Shown here piece after piece: positions 47,370 to 56,458 of a stretch of 64,000 bases of DNA. The notes under the pieces were generated by a model that did not search any database, was not told the origin of the DNA, and saw only the letters and a program-made list of their open reading frames with translations. Position numbers and translations under genes: made by a program. The first letter of the stretch is position 1, and every line of letters begins with the position of its first letter. Location: contig NC_092265.1 of assembly GCF_036320965.1 (NCBI RefSeq), positions 1,089,001 to 1,153,000 of the forward strand, in the 5' to 3' direction. This stretch comes from Panulirus ornatus (Eukaryota; Arthropoda; Malacostraca; Decapoda; Palinuridae).

Positions 47370-48365
47370 TTGCTTTATCGCTGTCTCCCGCGTTTGCAAG
47401 GTAGCGTAAGGAAACAGACGAAAGAAAATGGCCCAACCCACCCCCATACACATGTATACACATACACGCCCACACACGCAAATATACATACCTACACAGC
47501 TTTCCATGGTTTACCCCAGACGCTTCACATGCCCTGATTCAATCCACCAACAACACGTCAACCCCGGTATACCACATTGATTCAATTCACTCTATTCCTT
47601 GCCCTCCTCTCACCCTCCTGCATGTTCAGGCCCCGATCACACAAAATCTTTTTCACTCCATCTTTCCACCTCCAATTTGGTCTCCCACTTCTCCTCGTTC
47701 CCTCCACCTCCGACATATATATGCTCTTGGTCAATCTTTCCTCACTCATTCTCTCCATGTGCCCAAACCATTTCAAAACACCCTCTTCTGCTTTCTCAAC
47801 CACGCTTTTTTTATTTCCACACCTCTCTCTCACCCTTACATTACTTACTCGATCAAACCACCTCACACCACATACTGTCCTCAAACATCACATTTCCAGC
47901 ACATCCACCCTCCTGCGCACAACTCTATCCATAGCCCACGCCTCGCAACCATACAACATTGTTGGAACCACTATTCCTTCAAACATAGCCATTTTTGCTT
48001 TCGGAGATAATGTTCTCGACTTCCACACATTCTTCAAGGCTCCCAGGATTTTCGCCCCCTCCCCCACCCTATGATTCACTTCCGCTTCCATGGTTCCATC
48101 CGCTGCCAGATCCACTCCCAGATATCTAAAACACTTTACTTCCTCCAGTTTTTCTCCATTCAAACTTCCCTCCCAATTGACTTGACCCTCAACCCTACTG
48201 TACCTAATAACCTTGCTCTTATTCACATTTACTCTTAACTTTCTTCTTTCACACACTTTACCAAACTCAGTCACCAGCTTCTACAGTTTCTCACATGAAT
48301 CAGCCACCAGCGTTGTATCCTCAGCGAACAACAACTGACTCACTTCCCAAGCTCTCTCATCCCCA
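47362..48365 (-). mobile_element. RTE-like LINE fragment R17, C-terminal part
   Basis: Short 3' UTR and C-terminal coding on the minus strand, from SVGDERAWEVSQLLFAEDTTLVADSCEKL. The catalytic box reads FAED, so the second catalytic Asp region is altered. A frameshift lies near 47885 (VLEM/RTVCG). The copy ends at a (TA)8 tract. Confidence 0.88.
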
Positions 48366-48382
48366 ATATATATATATATATA
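48366..48382. repeat. (TA)8 between head-to-head RTE copies
   Basis: Short TA tract separating R17 (minus) and R18 (plus). Both copies are truncated exactly at it. Confidence 0.95.
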
Positions 48383-50236
48383 ACAAGTAGTGGTGATGTG
48401 AGAAGGAGATGGAGTGAGTATTTTGAAGGTTTGTTGAATGTGTTTGATGATAGAGTGGCAGATATAGGGTGTTTTGGTCGAGGTGGTGTGCAAAGTGAGA
48501 GGGTTAGGGAAAATGATTTGGTAAACAGAGAAGAGGTAGTGAAAGCTTTGCGGAAGATGAAAGCCGGCAAGGCAGCAGGTTTGGATGGTATTGCAGTGGA
48601 ATTTATTAAAAAAGGGGGTGACTGTATTGTCGACTGGTTGGTAAGGTTATTTAATGTATGTATGACTCATGGTAAGGTGCCTGAGGATTGGCAGAATGCG
48701 TGCATAGTGCCATTGTACAAAGGCAAAGGGGATAAGAGTGAGTGCTCAAATTACAGAGGTATAAGTTTGTTGAGTATTCCTGGTAAATTATATGGGAGGG
48801 TATTGATTGAGAGGGTGAAGGCATGTACAGAGCATCAGATTGGGGAAGAGCAGTGTGGTTTCAGAAGTGGTAGAGGATGTGTGGATCAGGTGTTTGCTTT
48901 GAAGAATGTATGTGAGAAATACTTAGAAAAGCAAATGGATTTGTATGTAGCATTTATGGATCTGGAGAAGGCATATGATAGAGTTGATAGAGATGCTCTG
49001 TGGAAGGTATTAAGAATATATGGTGTGGGAGGCAAGTTGTTAGAAGCAGTGAAAAGTTTTTATCGAGGATGTAAGGCATGTGTACGTGTAGGAAGAGAGG
49101 AAAGTGATTGGTTCTCAGTGAATGTAGGTTTGCGGCAGGGGTGTGTGATGTCTCCATGGTTGTTTAATTTGTTTATGGATGGGGTTGTTAGGGAGGTAAA
49201 TGCAAGAGTTTTGGAAAGAGGGGCAAATATGAAGTCTGTTGGGGATGAGAGAGCTTGGGAAGTGAGTCAGTTGTTGTTCGCTGATGATACAGCGCTGGTG
49301 GCTGATTCATGTGAGAAACTGCAGAAGCTGGTGAATGAGTTTGGTAAAGTGTGTTACAGAAGAAAGTTAAGAGTAAATGTGAATAAGAGCAAGGTTATTA
49401 GGTACAGTAGGGTTGAGGGTCAAGTCAATTGGGAGGTGAGTTTGAATGGAGAAAAACTGGAGGAAGTGAAGTGTTTTAGATATCTGGGAGTGGATCTGGC
49501 AGCGGATGGGACCATGGAAGCGGAGGTGGATCATAGGGTGGGGGAGGGGGCGAAAATTCTGGGGGCCTTGAAGAATGTGTGGAAGTCGAGAACATTATCT
49601 CAGAAAGCAAAAATGGGTATGTTTGAAGGAATAGTGGTTCCAACAATGTTGTATGGTTGCGAGGCGTGGGCTATGGATAGAGTTGTGCGCAGGAGGATGG
49701 ATGTGCTGGAAATGAGATGTTTGAGGACAATGTGTGGTGTGAAGTGGTTTGATCGAGTGAGTAACGTAAGGGTAAGAGAGATGTGTGGAAATAAAAAGAG
49801 CGTGGTTGAGAGAGCAGAAGAGGGTGTTTTGAAGTGGTTTGGGCACATGGAGAGAATGAGTGAGGAAAGATTGACCAAGAGGATATATGTGTCGGAGGTG
49901 GAGGGAACGAGGAGAAGAGGGAGACCAAATTGGAGGTGGAAAGATGGAGTGAAAAAGATTTTGTGTGATCGGGGCCTGAACATGCAGGAGGGTGAAAGGA
50001 GGGCAAGGAATAGAGTGAATTGGAGCGATGTGGTATACCGGGGTTGACGTGCTGTCAGTGGATTGAATCAGGGCATGTGAAGCGTCTGGGGTAAACCATG
50101 GAAAGCTGTGTAGGTATGTATATTTGCGTGTGTGGACGTATGTATATACATGTGTATGGGGGGGGTTGGGCCATTTCTTTCGTCTGTTTCCTTGCGCTAC
50201 CTCGCAAACGCGGGAGACAGCGACAAAGTATAAAAA

Positions 50237-50244
<8 letters not shown>
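48383..50244 (+). mobile_element. RTE-like LINE copy R18, open RT region
   Basis: Plus-strand copy from TSSGDVRRRWSEYFEGLL to the C-terminus, short 3' UTR (50048-50233) with the hairpin CCTCGCAAACGCGGGAG and GACAGCGACAAAGTAT, poly-A of about 13 and (TA)n. Confidence 0.93.
48398..50047 (+). CDS. RTE-like reverse transcriptase, 5'-truncated, open
   Basis: 549 codons without a stop. RT entry KMKAGKAAGLDGIAVEFIKKG, NYRGISLLSIPGKLYG, motif A YVAFMDLEKAYDRVD, motif B GLRQGCVMSPWLF, motif C LLFADDTALVAD, NVNKSKVIRYSR, FRYLGVDLAADG, and the C-terminal GRPNWRWKDGVKK to DVVYRG. The Met at 48398 replaces no natural start; it is a codon inside the linker (GDVRRR). It lacks the endonuclease, so it is unlikely to be mobile on its own, though the RT core is complete. 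Confidence 0.85.
   Translation: MRRRWSEYFEGLLNVFDDRVADIGCFGRGGVQSERVRENDLVNREEVVKALRKMKAGKAAGLDGIAVEFIKKGGDCIVDWLVRLFNVCMTHGKVPEDWQNACIVPLYKGKGDKSECSNYRGISLLSIPGKLYGRVLIERVKACTEHQIGEEQCGFRSGRGCVDQVFALKNVCEKYLEKQMDLYVAFMDLEKAYDRVDRDALWKVLRIYGVGGKLLEAVKSFYRGCKACVRVGREESDWFSVNVGLRQGCVMSPWLFNLFMDGVVREVNARVLERGANMKSVGDERAWEVSQLLFADDTALVADSCEKLQKLVNEFGKVCYRRKLRVNVNKSKVIRYSRVEGQVNWEVSLNGEKLEEVKCFRYLGVDLAADGTMEAEVDHRVGEGAKILGALKNVWKSRTLSQKAKMGMFEGIVVPTMLYGCEAWAMDRVVRRRMDVLEMRCLRTMCGVKWFDRVSNVRVREMCGNKKSVVERAEEGVLKWFGHMERMSEERLTKRIYVSEVEGTRRRGRPNWRWKDGVKKILCDRGLNMQEGERRARNRVNWSDVVYRG

Positions 50245-50318
<74 letters not shown>
50245..50318. repeat. (TA)n microsatellite
   Basis: 74-bp TA tract, the tail of R18. 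The next sequence is the inverted fragment R19. Confidence 0.98.
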
Positions 50319-50321
<3 letters not shown>

Positions 50322-51181
50322 ACTCGATCAAACCACCTCACACCACACATTGTCCTCAAACATCTCATTTCCAGCACATCGACCCTCCTGCGCACAACTC
50401 TATCCATAGCCCACGCCTCACAACCATACAACATTGTTGGAACCACTATTCCTTCAAACATATCCATTTTTGCTTTCCGAGATAATGTTCTCGACTTCCA
50501 CACATTCTTCAAGGCTCCCAGGATTTTTGCCCCCTCCCCCACCCTATGATTCACTTCCACTTCCATGGTTCCATCCGCTGCCAGATCCACTCCCAGATAT
50601 CTAAAACACTTTACTTCCTCCAGTTTTTCTCCATTCAAACTTACCTCCCAATTGACTTGACCCTCAACCCTACTGTACCTAATAACCTTGCTCTTATTCA
50701 CATTTACTTTTAACTTTCTTCTTTCACACACTTTACCAAACTCAGTCACCAGCTTCTGCAGTTTCTCACATGAATCAGCCACCAGCGCTGTATCATCAGC
50801 GAACAACAACTGACTCACTTCCCAAGCTCTCTCATCCACAACAGACTTCATACTTGCCCCTCTTTCCAAAACTCTTGCATTCACCTTCCTAACAACCCCA
50901 TCCATAAACAAATTAAACAACCATGGAGACATCACACACCCCTGCCGCAAACCTACATTCACTGAGAACCAATCACTTTCCTCTCTTCCTACACATACAC
51001 ATGCCTTACATCCTCGATAAAAACTTTTCACCGCTTCTAACAACTTGCCTCCCACACCATATATTCATAATACCTTCCACAGAGCATCTCTATCAACTCT
51101 ATCATATGCCTTCTCCAGATCCATAAATGCTACATACAAATCCATTTGCTTTTCTAAGTATTTCTCACATACATTCTTCAA
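50319..51181 (-). mobile_element. RTE-like LINE fragment R19
   Basis: Minus-strand fragment from KNVCEKY (51181) to CGVRWFDRV (50319), where (TA)n replaces the rest of the C-terminus and the 3' UTR. The frame is open through FADDTALVAD and joins the TA tract. A short TAT to ATG-like change near 51064 (ATTCATAATACC) alters the LRIYG codons. Confidence 0.88.
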
Positions 51182-51278
51182 GGCATGTACAGAGCATCAG
51201 ATTGGGGAAGAGCAGTGTGGTTTCAGAAGTGGTAGAGGATGTGTGGATCAGGTGTTTGCTTTGAAGAATGTATGTGAG

Positions 51279-51280
<2 letters not shown>
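51181..51280 (+). mobile_element. RTE-like inverted segment R20
   Basis: Plus-strand 100 bp: ACTEHQIGEEQCGFRSGRG followed by CVDQVFALKNVCEKY. It is joined head-on to R19 and overlaps it in element coordinates by about 20 bp (the KNVCEK codons are present in both, in opposite orientation), the pattern expected from twin priming. Confidence 0.85.

Positions 51281-51357
<77 letters not shown>
51281..51357. repeat. (TA)n microsatellite
   Basis: 77-bp TA tract between R20 and R21. Confidence 0.98.
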
Positions 51358-51360
<3 letters not shown>

Positions 51361-52044
51361 GGAGCCTTGAAAAATGTGTGGAAGTCGAGAACATTATCTC
51401 GGAAAGCAAAAATGGGTATGTTTGAAGGAATAGTGGTTCCAACAATGTTGTATGGTTGCGAGGCGTGGGCTATGGATAGAGTTGTGCGCAGGAGGATGGA
51501 TGTGCTGGAAATGAGATGTTTGAGGACAATGTGTGGTGTGAGGTGGTTTGATCGAATAAGTAACGTAAGGGTAAGAGAGATGTGTGGAAATAAAAAGAGC
51601 GTGGTTGAGAGAGCAGAAGAGGGTGTTTTGAAATGGTTTGGGCACATGGAGAGAATGAGTGAGGAAAGATTGACCAAGAGGATATATGTGTCGGAGGTGG
51701 AGGGAACGAGGAGAAGAGGGAGACCAAATTGGAGGTGGAAAGATGGAGTGAAAAAGATTTTGTGTGATCGGGGCCTGAACATGCAGGAGGGTGAAAGGAG
51801 GGCAAGGAATAGAGTGAATTGGAGCGATGTGGTATACAGGGTTTGACGTGCTGTCAGTGGATTGAATCAAGGCATGTGAAGCGTCTGGGGTAAACCATGG
51901 AAAGCTGTGTAGGTATGTATATTTGCGTGTGTGGACGTGTGTATGTACATGTGTATGGGGGGGGGGTTGGGCCATTTCTTTCGTCTGTTTCCTTGCGCTA
52001 CCTCGCAAACGCGGGAGACAGCGACAAAGTATAAAAAAAAGAAG

Positions 52045-52061
<17 letters not shown>
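51358..52061 (+). mobile_element. RTE-like LINE fragment R21, C-terminus plus short 3' UTR
   Basis: Open from [20 protein letters not shown] to DVVYRV, stop, then the short 3' UTR, the terminal hairpin, an A-rich run (AAAAAAAAGAAGAAAA and more) and (TA)n. 5'-truncated at (TA)n. Confidence 0.9.

Positions 52062-52109
<48 letters not shown>
52062..52109. repeat. (TA)n microsatellite
   Basis: 48-bp TA tract between the R21 tail and the hammerhead half-element. Confidence 0.98.
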
Positions 52110-52113
<4 letters not shown>

Positions 52114-52300
52114 AAGGATCACAATTTTGTGCGTGATCAAGTATATTCCTATGAGTCCACAGGGAAAATGAAACACGGTAAGTTCCCAAGTGCACTTTCG
52201 TGTAATTATCACATCATCAGGGGAGACACAAGAGAGAAATAAAACAGTCAGTAGATATACAACGAAGAGGCGTAGCTAGGACGCCATTTGGTAAACATGT
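52110..52300 (-). mobile_element. Family A hammerhead element, single arm
   Basis: Matches one arm of the palindrome at 6864-7205 from TTGGAAAGGATCACAATTTT at the outer end to CATTTGGTAAACATGTG at the palindrome centre. The outer end abuts (TA)n; the inner end is fused to an RTE 3' UTR at GTGGAAAG. Because it stops at the centre, it is either a monomer of the repeat unit or half of a palindrome. Confidence 0.8.
52184..52224 (-). ncRNA. Hammerhead-ribozyme-like motif, best-preserved copy
   Basis: On the minus strand: TCCC, CTGATGA (52214-52220), helix II GTG/CAC with an AT-rich loop and one unpaired U, GAAA, GTGCACTT, GGGA. All invariant core bases are present, and helix I pairs over four bases. 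Predicted cleavage lies between 52188 and 52187. It is the same length, 41 nt, as the copies at 6900 and 7085, but has a different loop (AUAAUUA). Confidence 0.65.
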
Positions 52301-52681
52301 GGAAAGAAAGCGGTGGTTTCGGTGCATTATACATGACAGCTAGAGACTGAGTGTTAACGAATGTAGCCTTTGTTTTCTTTTCCTAGCGCTACCTCGCGCT
52401 CATGCAGGGGGAGGGGCTTGTCATTTCATGTGTGGTGTGGTGGCGACGGGAATGAATAAAGGCAGAAAGTATGAAATATGTACATGTGTATATATGTATA
52501 TGTCTGTATATGTATATATATGTATATGTTGAAATGTATAGGTATGTATATGTGCGTGTGTGGATGTGTATGCATATACATGTGTATGTGGGTGGGTTGG
52601 GCCATTCTTTTGTCTGTATTCTTGTACTACCTTGCTAACGCGGGAGACAGCGACAAAGTATAATAATAATGATAAAAAATT

Positions 52682-52683
<2 letters not shown>
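52301..52683 (+). mobile_element. RTE-like LINE fragment R22, long 3' UTR only
   Basis: Begins at GTGGAAAGAAAGCGGTGG inside the long 3' UTR and runs to the terminal hairpin (CCTTGCTAACGCGGGAG), then AAAGTATAATAATAATGATAAAAAATT and (TA)n. No coding sequence. Confidence 0.88.

Positions 52684-52750
<67 letters not shown>
52684..52750. repeat. (TA)n microsatellite
   Basis: 67-bp TA tract, tail of R22 and 5' boundary of R23. Confidence 0.98.
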
Positions 52751-52752
<2 letters not shown>

Positions 52753-54351
52753 CAGAGGTATAAGTTTGTTGAGTATTCCTGGGAAATAATATGGCGGGGT
52801 ATTGATTGAGAGAGTAAAGGCATGTATGGAGCATCAGATTGGGGAAGAGCAGTGTGGTTTGAGAAGAGGTAGAGGATGTGTGGATCAGGTGTTTGCTTTG
52901 AAGAATGTATGTGAGAAATATGTAGAAAAATAGATGGATTTGTATGTTAGCACTTATGGATCTGGAGAAGTCATATGATAGAGTTGATAGAGATGCTTTG
53001 TGGAAGGTATTAGGAGTATACGGTGTGGGAGGTAAGTTGCTAGAAGCAGTTAAAAGTTTTTATCAAGGATGTAAGGCATGTGTACAAGTAGGAAGAGAGG
53101 AAAGTGATTAGTTCCCAGTGAATATTGGTTTGCAGCAGGGGTGTATGATGTCTACACGGTTGTTTAATTTGTTTATGGATGAGGTTGTTAGGGAGGTGAA
53201 TGCAAGATTATTGGAGAGAGGGGCAAGTATGCAGTCTATTGTGGATGAGAGGGCTTGGGAAGTGAGTCAGTTGTTGTTTGCTGATGATACAGCACTGGTG
53301 GCTGATTCAGGTGAGAAACTACAGCAGTTGGTGACTGAGTTTGGTAAAGTGTGTGAAAGAAGAAAGCTGAGAGTAAATGTGAATACGAGCAAAGGTAATT
53401 AGGTTCATTAGGGTTGAGGAACAAGTTAATTGGGATGTAAGTTTGAATGGAGAAAAACTTGAGGAAGTTAAGTGTTTTAGATATCTGGTAGTGGATTTAG
53501 CAGCAGATGGAACCATGGAAGCAGAGGTGAGTCACAGGGTGGGGGAGGGGGCAAAGGTTCTGGGAGCATTGAAGAATGTGTGGAATGCAAGAACGTTACC
53601 TCAGAGAGCAAAGTTGGGTATGTTTGAAGGAATAGTGTTTCCAACAATGTTATATAGTTGCGAGGCATGTGCTATAGATAGGGTTGTGCGGAGGAGGATG
53701 GATGTGCTGGAAATGAAATGTTTGTGAACAACACGTGGTGTGAGGTGGTTTGATCGAGTAAGGATTGAAAGGGTAAGAGAGATGTGTGGTAACAAAAAGA
53801 GTGTGGTTGAGAGAAAAGAAGTGGGTGTATTGAAATGGTTTGGTCAAATGGAGAGAATGAGTGAGGAAAGACTAACAAAGAGGATATATGTATGAGAGGT
53901 GGAGGGAACGAGAAGTAAGAGACCAAATTGGAAGTGGAAGGATGGAGTGAAAAAGATTTTGAGGTGAAAGGCGTGCAAGGAATAGAGTGAATTGGAACGA
54001 TGTGGTATACCAGGGTCGATGTACTGTCAATGGATTGAACCAGGGCATGTGAAGCATCTGGGGAAAACCATGGAAAGTTTTGTGAGGCCTGGATGTGGAA
54101 AGGGAGCTGTGGTTTCAGTGCATTACACATGACAGCTAGAGACTGAGTGTGAACGAATGTGGCCCTTGTTGTCTTTTCCTAGCGCTACCTCGCACGCACA
54201 TGGGGGGAGGGGGGTGCCATTTCATGTGTGGCAGGGGGGCGGTGGGAATGGATGAAGGTAGCGTGTATGAATATGTACATGTGTATATATGTATATGTCT
54301 GTGTATGTATATGTATGTATACGTTGAAATGTATTGGTATGTCTATATGCA
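52751..54351 (+). mobile_element. RTE-like LINE copy R23 (old), first duplicate
   Basis: Plus-strand RT from YRGISLLSIPG with a stop directly after (GGAAATAATATGG), more stops in the motif A region, motif B GLQQGCMMSTRLF, motif C FADDTALVADSGEKL (53277-53320), then frameshifts and the long 3' UTR up to GTATTGGTATGTCTATATGC, where it fuses to the linker of R24. Broken before and after motif C, so dead. Confidence 0.9.
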
Positions 54352-54857
54352 AATGAGAGTTGGGGTGAGAGAGTATCATTAAATTTTAGGGAGAATAAAA
54401 AGATGTTCTGGAAGGAGGTAAATAAAGTGTGTAAGACAAGGGAGCAAATGGGAACTTCAGTGAAGGGCGCAAATGGGGAGGTGATAACAAGTAGTGGTGA
54501 TGTGAGAAGGAGATGGAGTGAGTATTTTGAAGGTTTGTTGAATGTGTTTGATGATAGAGTGGCAGATATAGGGTGTTTTGGTCGAGGGTGGTGTGCAAAG
54601 TGAGAGGGTTAGGGAAAATGATTTGGTAAACAGAGAAGAGGTAGTAAAAGCTTTGCGGAAGATGAAAGCCGGCAAGGCAGCAGGTTTGGATGGTATTGCA
54701 GTGGAATTTATTAAAAAAGGGGGTGACTGTATTAGTTGACTGGTTGGTAAGGTTATTTAATGTATGTATGACTCACGGTGAGGTGCCTGAGGATTGGCGG
54801 AATGCGTGCATAGTGCCATTGTACAAAGGCAAAGGGGATAAGAGTGAGTGCTCAAAT
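54352..54857 (+). mobile_element. RTE-like LINE fragment R24
   Basis: Linker and RT entry from ANESWGERVSLNFRENKKMFW to CSNYRG. Two single-base insertions (near 54590 and 54733) break a frame that is intact in the duplicate at 56459, which suggests recent mutation or sequencing indels. Confidence 0.88.
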
Positions 54858-56458
54858 TACAGAGGTATAAGTTTGTTGAGTATTCCTGGGAAATAATATG
54901 GCGGGGTATTGATTGAGAGAGTAAAGGCATGTATGGAGCATCAGATTGGGGAAGAGCAGTGTGGTTTGAGAAGAGGTAGAGGATGTGTGGATCAGGTGTT
55001 TGCTTTGAAGAATGTATGTGAGAAATATGTAGAAAAATAGATGGATTTGTATGTTAGCACTTATGGATCTGGAGAAGTCATATGATAGAGTTGATAGAGA
55101 TGCTTTGTGGAAGGTATTAGGAGTATACGGTGTGGGAGGTAAGTTGCTAGAAGCAGTTAAAAGTTTTTATCAAGGATGTAAGGCATGTGTACAAGTAGGA
55201 AGAGAGGAAAGTGATTAGTTCCCAGTGAATATTGGTTTGCAGCAGGGGTGTATGATGTCTACACGGTTGTTTAATTTGTTTATGGATGAGGTTGTTAGGG
55301 AGGTGAATGCAAGATTATTGGAGAGAGGGGCAAGTATGCAGTCTATTGTGGATGAGAGGGCTTGGGAAGTGAGTCAGTTGTTGTTTGCTGATGATACAGC
55401 ACTGGTGGCTGATTCAGGTGAGAAACTACAGCAGTTGGTGACTGAGTTTGGTAAAGTGTGTGAAAGAAGAAAGCTGAGAGTAAATGTGAATACGAGCAAA
55501 GGTAATTAGGTTCATTAGGGTTGAGGAACAAGTTAATTGGGATGTAAGTTTGAATGGAGAAAAACTTGAGGAAGTTAAGTGTTTTAGATATCTGGTAGTG
55601 GATTTAGCAGCAGATGGAACCATGGAAGCAGAGGTGAGTCACAGGGTGGGGGAGGGGGCAAAGGTTCTGGGAGCATTGAAGAATGTGTGGAATGCAAGAA
55701 CGTTACCTCAGAGAGCAAAGTTGGGTATGTTTGAAGGAATAGTGTTTCCAACAATGTTATATAGTTGCGAGGCATGTGCTATAGATAGGGTTGTGCGGAG
55801 GAGGATGGATGTGCTGGAAATGAAATGTTTGTGAACAACACGTGGTGTGAGGTGGTTTGATCGAGTAAGGATTGAAAGGGTAAGAGAGATGTGTGGTAAC
55901 AAAAAGAGTGTGGTTGAGAGAAAAGAAGTGGGTGTATTGAAATGGTTTGGTCAAATGGAGAGAATGAGTGAGGAAAGACTAACAAAGAGGATATATGTAT
56001 GAGAGGTGGAGGGAACGAGAAGTAAGAGACCAAATTGGAAGTGGAAGGATGGAGTGAAAAAGATTTTGAGGTGAAAGGCGTGCAAGGAATAGAGTGAATT
56101 GGAACGATGTGGTATACCAGGGTCGATGTACTGTCAATGGATTGAACCAGGGCATGTGAAGCATCTGGGGAAAACCATGGAAAGTTTTGTGAGGCCTGGA
56201 TGTGGAAAGGGAGCTGTGGTTTCAGTGCATTACACATGACAGCTAGAGACTGAGTGTGAACGAATGTGGCCCTTGTTGTCTTTTCCTAGCGCTACCTCGC
56301 ACGCACATGGGGGGAGGGGGGTGCCATTTCATGTGTGGCAGGGGGGCGGTGGGAATGGATGAAGGTAGCGTGTATGAATATGTACATGTGTATATATGTA
56401 TATGTCTGTGTATGTATATGTATGTATACGTTGAAATGTATTGGTATGTCTATATGCA
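54858..56458 (+). mobile_element. RTE-like LINE copy R23', second duplicate
   Basis: Base-for-base counterpart of 52751-54351 with the same stops, including the TGG to TAG change after GREESD. No difference was noticed by eye. Confidence 0.9.
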
